Assembly (NCBI RefSeq): GCF_026616205.1
Contig: NZ_JANHGR010000001.1
Location: forward strand, 1,612,001 to 1,676,000
From: Halolamina litorea
GTDB lineage: Archaea > Halobacteriota > Halobacteria > Halobacteriales > Haloferacaceae
Direction of reading: 5' to 3'
Length of the DNA stretch: 64,000 bases
This document shows positions 8,518 through 17,857 of this stretch, piece after piece (position 1 is the first letter of the stretch; every line of letters starts with the position of its first letter). The notes under the pieces were generated by a model that was not told where the DNA came from, searched no databases, and worked only from the letters and a program-made list of their open reading frames with translations. Position numbers and translations under genes: made by a program.

Positions 8518-9408
8518 ATGAGCTACGAGTGGACGAACGTCCGGGCGCCGAAGGCGGCACAGTTGAACGCCGTCGAGTCTGCAGGCAGCATCGCCTTCGC
8601 GGCCGGCGCTCGCGGGCTGATGATGGAGCGGAGCGGGACGGGTGAGTGGCGGACGCTGTTCGAGACCGGTCCGCGGGGAAACGGGAGCAACCTTCTCGGC
8701 TGCGGGATGACCACCGACGACCGCCGTATCTGGTTCACCGGCGCCGGCGGGACGTTCGGGTACTACGACCGACGGTCCGAGGAGGTCGAGAACTACGCCA
8801 CCCCCTACGACCTGACGGACGACCTCACGAGCGTCAGCGTGAGTGGCCCCGCAGGGAACGAGACGCTGCACGTCACGACCGACAGCGGCCGGGTGTTCCG
8901 GGCGTCGATGGACCAGAACGACCTCACCGTCGACGGCGTCGCCGTCCCGCGCGACGGCGCAACGATCAACGAGGTCGTCCGGATCGAACAGGACCACTAC
9001 CTCGCCGACGACGCGGGCTACCTCCACTACTCACAGAACGGCAAGCGGTGGCGGAGCCACCGGCTCGCAGAGACGAGCGTCGTGGGGGTTGCGACCGCGG
9101 CCAACGGCCTCTGTGCGGTGACCGACAGTCACGGGGTTCACGTCGACATCTCCGTCTTCGGCGAGGAAGGCCGGCGCAAGCAGTTCCCGCCGGGGATCAG
9201 CGCGCCTAACGACGTCTCCGCCGGCGGGCGGACGTTCGTCGTCTGTGGCGACTCCGGCGGCGTCTCGACGATGTCGAACAAGGACGCTCCCTTCACCCCA
9301 CAGGAGACGGGCAAGGACAAGTCCTACCGCGCGGTCGAACTGATGAGCGACGGGACCATCATCGCCGTCGGCGCCGAGGGGACGATCTCCGAAGGCCGGT
9401 TCCAGTAG
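8518..9408 (+). CDS. Predicted beta-propeller / photosystem-assembly-like repeat protein, function unknown
   Basis: The 296-residue protein consists of repeated strands with Trp/Gly-rich turns, for example AGSIAFAAGARGLMMERSG, RIWFTGAGGTFGYYD, DAGYLHYSQNGKRWRSH and DGTIIAVGAEGTISEGRFQ. The spacing of about 40-50 residues suggests a six- or seven-bladed propeller of the BNR or YCF48-like type. No signal peptide or membrane segment is visible, so it should be cytoplasmic. The ATG at 8518 starts the repeat region directly. No catalytic motif was recognised; the fold is an inference from pattern only. Confidence 0.72.
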   Translation: MSYEWTNVRAPKAAQLNAVESAGSIAFAAGARGLMMERSGTGEWRTLFETGPRGNGSNLLGCGMTTDDRRIWFTGAGGTFGYYDRRSEEVENYATPYDLTDDLTSVSVSGPAGNETLHVTTDSGRVFRASMDQNDLTVDGVAVPRDGATINEVVRIEQDHYLADDAGYLHYSQNGKRWRSHRLAETSVVGVATAANGLCAVTDSHGVHVDISVFGEEGRRKQFPPGISAPNDVSAGGRTFVVCGDSGGVSTMSNKDAPFTPQETGKDKSYRAVELMSDGTIIAVGAEGTISEGRFQ

Positions 9409-9578
9409 GTTCGAGTTCCCGTATTTCCTGCCCCGGCCCTCTGAACTGACGGCACGGCCGGGTCCGGCGGCTTATCTCGACGACGGAGTCACCGAAGCCG
9501 GTACGGTCATCGAGGGGACGCCGACGAACTGATCGCCGGACCGCAACCCACTTCATCGGCGCCGTCGACCGCCCGGTA

Positions 9579-10025
9579 ATGGCGCAGGTCTGTCTGTTGG
9601 GCACCCCCGAGAGTACCCTCCGCTACGAACTGCTCTCGCGGGAGACCGCCCGCGAGGCGCTCGCGACCTACGACCTGCGGGAGCCGTACGCGAACAGCCT
9701 CGCGCTCGACACCGTCTCCATCGGCGCCGCCGTCTCGCTGTTGAACGACCTGAACTGGTACCTCGTGCGCTTCACCCGGGCGGCGCTGGTGCAGTCGGAC
9801 TCCGTCTCGGAGGGGGAGTGGCTCTCCCGGGACCTCGCGACGGCGATCCGTGACGGCGAGGTCGATCCGGACGCCACGGGGACGTTCCTCGAAGTCTACG
9901 GCGTCGAGGAGGGCCGGCCCGAGGACCCCGTCTTCGTCGAGCGCGAGGGGGAATGGACCCCCGAACGCGAGGGGTACGACGAGGTACTCGTGGTCCGGGT
10001 GACCGAAGGGGAGTTCGGCGGCTAG
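9579..10025 (+). CDS. Conserved haloarchaeal protein, DUF5804-like
   Basis: The 148-residue acidic protein is of unknown function. It resembles, from memory, a haloarchaeal-only family (DUF5804) with the shared core RYELLSRETAREALATYDLREPY and LLNDLNWYLVRF. No membrane segment, signal or metal motif is visible. It stands alone between a propeller-like gene and the convergent cysteine synthase-like gene, so context gives no role. The ATG is the only sensible start. Coding status is strong because the frame is long and shows the high third-position GC of its neighbours. Confidence 0.8.
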   Translation: MAQVCLLGTPESTLRYELLSRETAREALATYDLREPYANSLALDTVSIGAAVSLLNDLNWYLVRFTRAALVQSDSVSEGEWLSRDLATAIRDGEVDPDATGTFLEVYGVEEGRPEDPVFVEREGEWTPEREGYDEVLVVRVTEGEFGG

Positions 10026-10091
10026 CCGACTCACGGACAGCCACTTCGACCGACAAACTGAGACCGCCGACCGCCGCTCGCGTTCTGTGGA

Positions 10092-11033
<942 letters not shown>

Positions 11034-11143
11034 CTGGTCCCGGGTAGCCGGGTCGGGCCTAAAGGGGTAGCGACAGCGGAGCGATCGGGGGCTCCGGGGA
11101 TCGGCCACCAGAGATATGCCCGTTCGTGGGAACGGTACGGGGT

Positions 11144-11728
11144 ATGAACGACGACAGCCTCACCGACCGACTCCCGCTCGTCGAGGGCGCCGTCGCCGGC
11201 GTCAGCGCGTACGTGTTCGGCTACCTGGTCACCTACCTCGCGACCAGCGGCTCGATGGAGGAGCGGCTCTCGGGGTTCAACTTCATCGCGGAGCTGTTCG
11301 GCGGCGAGCCGATATCGGTCTGGCAGGGCGTCGGCTGGCTGTTCTACAACGCCCACTTCGTCCGGACGCGGGCGACGGGCGGCCTCGGCGGCCCGCGCTC
11401 GCAGAACTTCATCGCCGCCAGCGACGGCGGCGCCATCGTCCTGCTCTACCTCGTGCCGGTCGTCCTGCTCGTGGGCGTCGGCTTCGTCGTCGCGCGCCTC
11501 GCCGGTGCCGACGAAGCCGCCGACGCCGCCGCCGCTGGAGCGGCAGTCACGCTCGGCTACTTCCCGCTCGCGCTGACCGGGCGGTTCCTGTTCAGCTACG
11601 ACGGCTCGGTGGCGCCGGATCTCGTGACGGCGCTGTTGCTAGCTGGGCTGGTCTACCCGCTCATCTTCGGCGCCGTCGGCGGCGCCGCCTGGAGCGTCTT
11701 CAGCGAGGACAACCGCTTCGCGGAGTAG
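11144..11728 (+). CDS. Haloarchaeal multi-pass membrane protein of unknown function
   Basis: The 194-residue protein has hydrophobic segments at about 14-33, 98-118, 133-150 and 162-183. A polar stretch between the first and second includes FNFIAELFGGEP and NAHFVRTRATGG, probably extracellular or an amphipathic loop. No family motif was recognised. The ATG at 11144 is preferred over 11126 because it follows a plausible leader and begins MNDDSLTDR, a typical acidic haloarchaeal N-terminus. It lies upstream of the thioredoxin gene on the same strand with a 75-base gap. Confidence 0.78.
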   Translation: MNDDSLTDRLPLVEGAVAGVSAYVFGYLVTYLATSGSMEERLSGFNFIAELFGGEPISVWQGVGWLFYNAHFVRTRATGGLGGPRSQNFIAASDGGAIVLLYLVPVVLLVGVGFVVARLAGADEAADAAAAGAAVTLGYFPLALTGRFLFSYDGSVAPDLVTALLLAGLVYPLIFGAVGGAAWSVFSEDNRFAE

Positions 11729-11803
11729 CGGGAATCACACTCGATAAACCGTCGTTACCGCCGGCGGCGTACGACTTATGCCCGCAGGGAGCCGAGTGCG
11801 GGT

Positions 11804-12196
11804 ATGTCCGAATCCCCCCCCGAATCGACGCTCGCGACGCTCGAACCCGACCCCGTCTGGGACGCCGAGTCCCACGGCGACGCCGTCGACGCCCTCGGCA
11901 CAGAGGGACTCGTGTTCCGTATCTGGGGCGGGGACTGGTGTGGTGACTGCCGACAACAGCTCCCGGCGTTCGCCGCGGCACTCGAGGCTGCGGGCGTGCC
12001 CGACGAGCGGATCCATGCCCACGCCGTCGAGCGCGAGAACGGCGAGAAAGTCGGCGAGGGGATCGAGGAGTACGGGATCGAACTGATCCCGACCGTCATC
12101 GTCGAGAAGGACGGCGAGGAGATCGCCCGATTCGTCGAGAGCGAGGACCGACCGATCGCACAGTACCTCGCCGACGCGATCGAGAACGCCGAGTAG
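11804..12196 (+). CDS. Thioredoxin-family protein
   Basis: The 130-residue protein has the active site WCGDC at residues 45-49 and the cis-proline region IELIPTV at 93-97. Its fold is a standard thioredoxin without a signal peptide, so it should act in the cytoplasm as a thiol-disulfide carrier. The WCGDC site resembles that of bacterial bacilliredoxin or thioredoxin-like proteins rather than classical WCGPC. It converges on the DUF255 gene with four bases between the stop codons. Confidence 0.9.
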   Translation: MSESPPESTLATLEPDPVWDAESHGDAVDALGTEGLVFRIWGGDWCGDCRQQLPAFAAALEAAGVPDERIHAHAVERENGEKVGEGIEEYGIELIPTVIVEKDGEEIARFVESEDRPIAQYLADAIENAE

Positions 12197-12199
12197 TCC

Positions 12200-14407
12200 C
12201 TAGAGGTTCGCTTCGACCCAGTCCAGCGCCGCCGTCAGATCGGTCTCCGGCGGCGAGCAGGTGAAAGAGCGGCAGGCGTACACCGTCGGTTGACCCTCCC
12301 GCGCCTCGCGACCGGCCCAGACCGGCGGCGCCTCCTCCAGCCCGAGTTCGTCCAGCCAGTCCTCGAGCCCCGCCTCAGTCGGCGGCCGACGGGCGACGAT
12401 GGCGCCCGGCAGGTGCCGCGACGCGAGCGTCTCGCGCCATTCGGTGGGGAGGTCGTCGGCGGCGACGGTGAGTTCGAGCGAGCCCCGAGCGTCGGCGTCG
12501 GCGGCGACGGCGAGCGTGCCGTGTTCGACGGGGCTGGCCTCGATCCGACCGCGGTGGGTCGACAGCGTCTCGCGGGCCGTCGACGCGAGGTCGGCGTCGG
12601 TGAAGCCGTCCAGATCGAGCAGCAGCGCGACGGCCGCGCCGACGCTCGACGGCGTCGACTGGTCGGTGAGCTCCTGGGGCCGGGCGACGAGGTCCTCGGC
12701 GTCGTTCGCCGAGAGGTAGAGCGTGCCGTCGTCGGCGTCGTAGAACGCCTCGACGATGGCCTCGGCGAGGTCGAGCGCGAACGCGAGCGGCGCCACCTCG
12801 CCGGTCGCTTGGTAGAGTTCGAACGCCCCGCGACCGAGGAACGCGTAGTCCTCGAGCGCGCCGTCGAACGCCACGTCCCCGTCCTTGAAGCGCCGGGAGA
12901 GGCGTTTTTCTTCCTCGTCCCAGAGGTGCTCCCGGACGAACGTGAGCGCGGACTCGGCGCGGTCGATCCGGGAATCGTCTCCCAGCACGAAGCCGGCGCG
13001 GGCGAACGTCTCGATGGTGAGGCCGTTCCAGCCAGCCAGCACCTTCTCGTCCCGTGGCGGGCGCGGGCGCGCCTCGCGGGCCGCGAACAGCGTCTCCCGG
13101 GCGTCGGCGAGCAGCGCCCGGATCTCGGCCTCGTCGTCGGGTGCCTCGACGGTCTCACCGGCGACCTCGATCTCGGCGCCGATCAGTTCCTCGACGGGGA
13201 CGGTTTCGGTCAGGACGCTCGTTCCGCCTTCGAAGTTCCCCCCGGAGACGACGCCGTAGCGCCGGCAGAACAGCGTCGCCGACGGCTCGTCGAGCAGTTC
13301 GCGGACCTCCTCGGGCGTCCAGACGTAGAACGCGCCCTCCTCACGCTCGGGCTCCTCGCCATCGTCGAGTCGGGAGTCGGGCGTCTCGCTCCGGGCGTCG
13401 AGCGTGCTGAAGAAGCCGCCCTCGGGGTGGGAGAGTTCACGCTCGGCGAAGTCGAGGGTCTCGCGGACGATATCGGCGTACCGGTCGTTCCCCGTGACGC
13501 GATAGCCCGCAAGTAACGCCGCCGGGACCGTCGCGTTGTCGTAGGCCATCTTCTCGAAGTGGGGAACCGTCCAGTCGTCGTCGACGCAGTAGCGGTGGAA
13601 GCCGCCGCCGAGGTGGTCGTAGAGGCCGCCGCTGGCCATCGCGTTCAGGGCGTTCTCGGCGACCGTCAGCGGCTCGGTGTCGCCGGAAAGCGTCGCCACC
13701 CGGAGCAGGAGTTCGACCCGGCCCGGCTGGGGGAACTTCGGGCTGCGACCGAAGCCGCCGTTCTCGCGGTCGGCGCCGCGGATCGCCGCCGCCGCGGCGT
13801 CGTCAAGGATCTCGGTGCCGGAGGCGTCGTCGGCGCCGGGACCGTCGTTCGCCGGCGAACTCGCGGGGGCCATCCGGTCCCGTGCGGCCGCGGTCCACTG
13901 CTCGGCGCGGTTCTCCATCTCGGCGCGCTGCTCGGGGTCGGCCCACGAGCCGGCGATCTGTCGGCACAGTTCGCCGAAGCCGGGGACGTTGCGCTGGGGC
14001 GGGGACTCCGGCGGGAAGTACGTCCCCACGTAGAACGGCTCGCCATCGGGCGTGAGAAAGGCCGACAGCGGCCACCCGCCGCCGCCGGTAACCAGCTGAC
14101 AGACCGTCTGATACACCCGGTCGAGGTCGGGGCGCTCCTCGCGGTCGACCTTGATCGGGACGAAGTTCTCGTTGATCAGTTCGGCGACCGCCGGGTCCTC
14201 GAAGGACTCCTCGGCCATCACGTGACACCAGTGGCAGGCCGAGTAGCCGACCGAGAGGAAGATCGGCACGTCCCGTTCCCGGGCTTCCGCGAGCGCGTCG
14301 TCGTCCCACGGCTGCCAGTCGACCGGGTTGTCGGCGTGCTGTTTCAGGTACGGGCTCGCCTCGTCGGCCAGTCGGTTGCGACCGTCGTCGCTCCGCGGTT
14401 CGCTCAT
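12200..14407 (-). CDS. DUF255 thioredoxin-domain protein (YyaL / spermatogenesis-associated 20 homolog)
   Basis: At 735 residues it matches the full length of this conserved family. The N-terminal thioredoxin-like domain contains NRLADEASPYLKQHADNPVDW at residues 11-31 and the CHWC site at 58-61 in GYSACHWCHVMAEESF. It is followed by VDREERPDLDRVY and GGGGWPLSAFLTPDGEPF. The rest, from about residue 190, is an (alpha/alpha)6 glycosidase-like toroid with HLGGGFHRYCVD and EKMAYDN. The biochemical activity of the family is not settled. The ATG at 14407 begins right before the conserved block. Confidence 0.93.
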   Translation of the reverse strand: MSEPRSDDGRNRLADEASPYLKQHADNPVDWQPWDDDALAEARERDVPIFLSVGYSACHWCHVMAEESFEDPAVAELINENFVPIKVDREERPDLDRVYQTVCQLVTGGGGWPLSAFLTPDGEPFYVGTYFPPESPPQRNVPGFGELCRQIAGSWADPEQRAEMENRAEQWTAAARDRMAPASSPANDGPGADDASGTEILDDAAAAAIRGADRENGGFGRSPKFPQPGRVELLLRVATLSGDTEPLTVAENALNAMASGGLYDHLGGGFHRYCVDDDWTVPHFEKMAYDNATVPAALLAGYRVTGNDRYADIVRETLDFAERELSHPEGGFFSTLDARSETPDSRLDDGEEPEREEGAFYVWTPEEVRELLDEPSATLFCRRYGVVSGGNFEGGTSVLTETVPVEELIGAEIEVAGETVEAPDDEAEIRALLADARETLFAAREARPRPPRDEKVLAGWNGLTIETFARAGFVLGDDSRIDRAESALTFVREHLWDEEEKRLSRRFKDGDVAFDGALEDYAFLGRGAFELYQATGEVAPLAFALDLAEAIVEAFYDADDGTLYLSANDAEDLVARPQELTDQSTPSSVGAAVALLLDLDGFTDADLASTARETLSTHRGRIEASPVEHGTLAVAADADARGSLELTVAADDLPTEWRETLASRHLPGAIVARRPPTEAGLEDWLDELGLEEAPPVWAGREAREGQPTVYACRSFTCSPPETDLTAALDWVEANL

Positions 14408-14454
14408 TAGCCGAACGCTGGGTACGGACGGGGAAGTAGCCGGTGGTCGCGGCG

Positions 14455-15291
14455 CTACTCAGCGTCGAGGCTGTCGACGACGCCCGGCAACGACTGGCTC
14501 TCGGCGTGGCCGTGGTTGACCGTCAGCGGCGACACGGACACCTCACCCTCGACCATCGCCCGGCGGTCGCTCCCGTGGGGGTAGCGCGTCGCGTGGTCGT
14601 CGGCCAGCGGGAAGGGGTTCTCGAACCCCTCGGTGTCGGGCCAGACGGAGTCGTCGAGCGAAACCGCCGTCGATCCGTCGCCGAGGTCACGCTCGACGGC
14701 GTCGGCGTCGTGACCCACGCGGAGGTCGTAGTCGGCGGTCGGCCGCGTGATCCGGGCGTGGGGGTCGGCGGTATCGACGGGCGCGTTGACGTTCAGCAGG
14801 TCCACCTCGTCGAACGTCTCGGTCGCTAGCGCCCGTTCGAGCAGGTCGGCGCCAACGCGGGCGGGGCGCGCGAAGTCGTACTCTTCGGGCGGCTGCGGGA
14901 AGAAATCGACCGCGTGGTACGCCGAGACGGCGACGGCGGGGAGGCCGAGGAACGCCGCCTCGATGCCGGCGCCGACGGTGCCCGAGCGGCCGACCACGTA
15001 GTTGCCCGCGTTGGGGCCGTCGTTGACGCCGGAGACGACGGCGTCGAACTCGGTGCCCAGCCCGCAGAGCGCGTAGGCGACGCAGTCGGCGGGCGTGCCC
15101 TCCAGCGAGTAGCCCCACGGGTGGTCGTGGCGGACGGCCGTCGAGTTCCGCGTGCGGCCGACGCCGCTCTGGTTGTCGTGCGGGGCGACGACGGTCACGT
15201 CGCCGACGGCCGTGAGTTCCTCGCGGAGGGAGGCGAGGCCGGGCGCGTCGATGCCGTCGTCGTTGGTGAGGAGGATACTGGGGTCGCTCAT
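14455..15291 (-). CDS. surE: 5'-nucleotidase SurE
   Basis: The 278-residue phosphatase removes phosphate from nucleoside monophosphates with a divalent metal. The metal-binding pair is in ILLTNDDGIDAPGL (Asp11, Asp12). The other ligand regions are HDNQSGVGRTRNS and SGVNDGPNAGNYVVGRSGTVGA. The product is slightly longer than bacterial SurE, owing to a C-terminal extension with a substrate-loop region. It is preceded on the same strand by a 41-residue membrane protein gene 57 bases away. Substrate range is not readable from sequence. Confidence 0.95.
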   Translation of the reverse strand: MSDPSILLTNDDGIDAPGLASLREELTAVGDVTVVAPHDNQSGVGRTRNSTAVRHDHPWGYSLEGTPADCVAYALCGLGTEFDAVVSGVNDGPNAGNYVVGRSGTVGAGIEAAFLGLPAVAVSAYHAVDFFPQPPEEYDFARPARVGADLLERALATETFDEVDLLNVNAPVDTADPHARITRPTADYDLRVGHDADAVERDLGDGSTAVSLDDSVWPDTEGFENPFPLADDHATRYPHGSDRRAMVEGEVSVSPLTVNHGHAESQSLPGVVDSLDAE

Positions 15292-15348
15292 GGGCGGGAA
15301 TGCACGACTGCGGGTAGAAACGGTTGCGGTACGGATCGGGGCGGCCGA

Positions 15349-15474
15349 TCAGGAGCCGAGCCACCGAGCGAGCGCGCCCGCGAGCAACACGAGGGCACCG
15401 GCGACGAACGTGCCGGGGATCGGGAGCACGAACAGGACGGCGCCGAACACGAGCACGAGTGTCGAGGCCTTCAT
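15349..15474 (-). CDS. 41-residue membrane protein, conserved-looking
   Basis: A short frame, ATG at 15472-15474 to TGA at 15349, encodes a nearly pure hydrophobic protein. It begins MKASTLVLVFGAVLFVLPIP, has a Gly-Thr turn, a second hydrophobic stretch FVAGALVLLAGALARWL and ends LGS. It looks like a two-helix hairpin with a Pro-Gly turn. It sits between surE and ndh on their strand. It was found by reading the gap between them; the ordered hydrophobic pattern and good codon use argue for a real gene. Function is unknown. Confidence 0.65.
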   Translation of the reverse strand: MKASTLVLVFGAVLFVLPIPGTFVAGALVLLAGALARWLGS

Positions 15475-15570
15475 GGCTCGACCGTGGGGCCAGCGCTCAA
15501 TAGGCGTTGGGTCAGTCTGGAGCAACTGGTGCCGGATGTCGGCGTCGCTCGGCGAAAATTGAGGCGTGTA

Positions 15571-15598
15571 CGATCGCGGCGAGTGACCGCCGCGATCG
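15571..15598 (-). terminator. Perfect 11-bp hairpin after the NADH dehydrogenase-like gene
   Basis: The arms CGATCGCGGCG and CGCCGCGATCG are exact complements with a six-base loop. The hairpin begins two bases after the stop codon of the flavoprotein gene at 15601, and in the transcript it is followed about ten bases later by UUUU. It probably ends or stabilises the flavoprotein transcript. Confidence 0.6.
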
Positions 15599-15600
15599 GC

Positions 15601-16794
15601 CTACATATCGTTCCAGGCGTGCATCCCCCGGCCGAACGAGGAGATGGACGCGATCCACCGAACTGCGGCAGCCTTCTTCAGGAACTTCGCGCCGGTGCCG
15701 CCGAACGTGCCGAACGGCAGGGCGTCGATGTCGTGGGCGACGGCCTCGTCGCCGACGGAGATGAGGGTCCCCTTGTCCTCGTAGGTCCACTCCGAGAGGG
15801 GCTTGCCCTGCACGGCGTTGACGAGGTTCTCGCCGGCGACCTCCGCGGCCGTCCAAGCGGCGACGGCCGTCGGCGGCGCGACGTTGTCGTCGCCCTGGTC
15901 GATCAGGGCGGTGTCGCCGATGGCGAACACGCGGTCGTCGCTGGTGCGGAAGTCCTGTGCGGCGAAGACGCGCCGGGAGCGCTCGTCCTTGTCCAGATCG
16001 GTGTTCTCCAACTCCTCCTGGCCGGTGATGCCGCCGGTCCAGACGAGCACGTCGTAGGGCATCTCCGCGGGCTCCTCGTCCTCGCCGCCGCCGAGGTAGA
16101 CGGTGTCCTCGTCGACCTTCGAGATGAACTCCCCGCACTCGATGTTGATCTCCGCGTCCTCGATCCGGGTCCGGAGGGCCTGCTGGACCTCGGAGTCGTT
16201 ACCGGGGAACACCTCGTCGAGCCCTTCCACGAGGTGGACGTCGATGTCGGCGTCGTGTTCGTCGCGGTAGGCCGCGATCTCGCCGGCCGACTGGATGCCC
16301 GAGAGGCCGGCACCGCCGACGATCACCTGCGCGGGGTCGGCGATGGAGGCGTCCGCGGCGGCCTCCTTGATCGACTGGTGGATCTCGCGGGCGTCGGCGA
16401 GGCTCTTGAGCGTGAGCGAGTGCTCGCGCAGGCCGTCGATGCCGTAGAACGCCGTCGCGCTGCCGATACCGAGCAGGAGGTAGTCGTAGTCGACCGCGCT
16501 TCCATCGTCGAGTTCGACCGACTGGTCCGCCTCGTCGAGGCCGACGACGCGGCCCTGTCGGAACTCGCCCCAATCGGGCAGGAGCGACTCACAGGGGATG
16601 GTGATCTTCGAGGCCACGTCCGGGTTCCGGATGACGCGGTGGGACTCGTGGAGCACGAGGTGGTAGTCGTGTTCGTTGATCCAGACGAGTTCGACCTCCT
16701 CTTCGAGGTCCGCCTTCGGGACCTCCTGTTTGAGGGCGTCGACGGTTCCCGCGCCCGCGTAGCCCGCCCCGACGACGACGATCCGGTGGGTCAT
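15601..16794 (-). CDS. Type II NADH dehydrogenase-like FAD/NAD(P) oxidoreductase
   Basis: The 397-residue flavoprotein has two Rossmann motifs: FAD site IVVVGAGYAGAG at residues 4-15 and NAD(P) site VIVGGAGLSGIQSAGE near 155-170. VFAIGDTALI is the conserved FAD-contacting GD motif, and a C-terminal amphipathic helix region KFLKKAAAVRWIASISSFGRGM fits membrane attachment. It should pass electrons from NADH to menaquinone, or from another donor in the case of sulfide:quinone oxidoreductase-like relatives. The cysteines needed for sulfide oxidation are not in the expected places. The ATG at 16794 begins MTHRIVVVG. A paralog lies at 40353. Confidence 0.9.
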   Translation of the reverse strand: MTHRIVVVGAGYAGAGTVDALKQEVPKADLEEEVELVWINEHDYHLVLHESHRVIRNPDVASKITIPCESLLPDWGEFRQGRVVGLDEADQSVELDDGSAVDYDYLLLGIGSATAFYGIDGLREHSLTLKSLADAREIHQSIKEAAADASIADPAQVIVGGAGLSGIQSAGEIAAYRDEHDADIDVHLVEGLDEVFPGNDSEVQQALRTRIEDAEINIECGEFISKVDEDTVYLGGGEDEEPAEMPYDVLVWTGGITGQEELENTDLDKDERSRRVFAAQDFRTSDDRVFAIGDTALIDQGDDNVAPPTAVAAWTAAEVAGENLVNAVQGKPLSEWTYEDKGTLISVGDEAVAHDIDALPFGTFGGTGAKFLKKAAAVRWIASISSFGRGMHAWNDM

Positions 16795-16890
16795 GGCCGG
16801 AGGTGACACGGGCAGGGCTAAAGTCGCTACGGAACGCTCGCGGAAACAACGACGCCGTGAGCGTTCGGCGGCGACCGGCGCCGACGGCGC

Positions 16891-17742
16891 CTACGCCGAC
16901 GCCGTCGGCTCCCCAGTCTGGTGGTCTCGCAGCGCCGAGTTCACGTCGACGATGGCGCTGTAGGTCTCCTTCAGACCGATGATGTCCCGACCGCTGGCCA
17001 GCAGGTCGGCGTCCATCGAGTGGATCACGTTGCCGTAGTGGGCCACCTGATTGCGCAGGTCGCGGATCGCTCCAAGCTTCCGGACCGCGCGGTCCTGGGA
17101 ACTGAACGGCAGCAGCGTCCAGAGGTCGTCGTGTTCCTCGACGACCCGCTCCAACTGCCAGAACGTCGTGTAGTCGACGGGCCGGAGGTGGAGGTCGGCG
17201 TCGACGTACTCCTCGTACTCAGCGCGGAGTTTGTCGTACTCGGTGCTGTGGCCGTCGCCGTCGTAGCCGACGTTGCGCAGGATCACCTCCCAATCGGTCC
17301 GCTCGTCGATCAGGTCCCGTAGCCGCGCTTCGAGTTCGTACACAAGCGTGTAGAGGTGGGCGTGGGCCGGCGGCTTGTTCAGGTCGGCGCGGCTGATGAC
17401 GCCGACCACCTCGCCGTCCCAGCCGACGAAGTATATCGGCTCCTCGCGGAGCGCGTCGAGCATCCCACCGAACCCCAACTTCGGGGAGAGCAGCCGCGAA
17501 AGCGACACCGGTTCGGCGAGCGTCGCGAGCGTCTCGTCGGGAGTCTCCTCGGCGGCGTCAGCGACGGCCGCGGCGGTGACCGACGCGGTCGGCGAGGTAT
17601 CGGCGACCGGCGCCGCCGTGTACCCCCGTTCCTCGAACCACTCGAGGGCCGTCGCGGCCGTCGCCTCCGCCGGCACACGCTCCACCTCCGTCGTCATGAG
17701 GTCCGAGACGACGACGTCGTGCTGTTCGTTGAGCATCGCCAC
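16891..17742 (-). CDS. CBS-domain protein with a C-terminal helical domain
   Basis: The 283-residue cytoplasmic protein has a CBS pair at about residues 10-120: VVSDLMTTEVERVPAEATAATALEW, then VYFVGWDGEVVGVISRADLN-like sequence. A helical region follows, HAHLYTLVYELEARLRDLIDERTDWE, with a C-terminal half containing WTLLPFSSQDRAVRKLGAIRDLRNQVAH. That half resembles a Swt1/HEPN-like helical fold with an RNxxxH-type motif (RNQVAH). CBS domains usually bind adenine nucleotides. It is divergent from menD across 115 bases. The HEPN-like reading is an inference from the motif only. Confidence 0.85.
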   Translation of the reverse strand: MAMLNEQHDVVVSDLMTTEVERVPAEATAATALEWFEERGYTAAPVADTSPTASVTAAAVADAAEETPDETLATLAEPVSLSRLLSPKLGFGGMLDALREEPIYFVGWDGEVVGVISRADLNKPPAHAHLYTLVYELEARLRDLIDERTDWEVILRNVGYDGDGHSTEYDKLRAEYEEYVDADLHLRPVDYTTFWQLERVVEEHDDLWTLLPFSSQDRAVRKLGAIRDLRNQVAHYGNVIHSMDADLLASGRDIIGLKETYSAIVDVNSALRDHQTGEPTASA

Positions 17743-17857
17743 TACTGGGCCGTTCTCCCCGGATGGGGTAGTGATTTATGGGCGATGGGTGGACCGCTCC
17801 GCCTCCCGGTCGGCCGGGAACGCAGGAACCAACAGCCCCGGCCGCGAGGGTTCGGTA

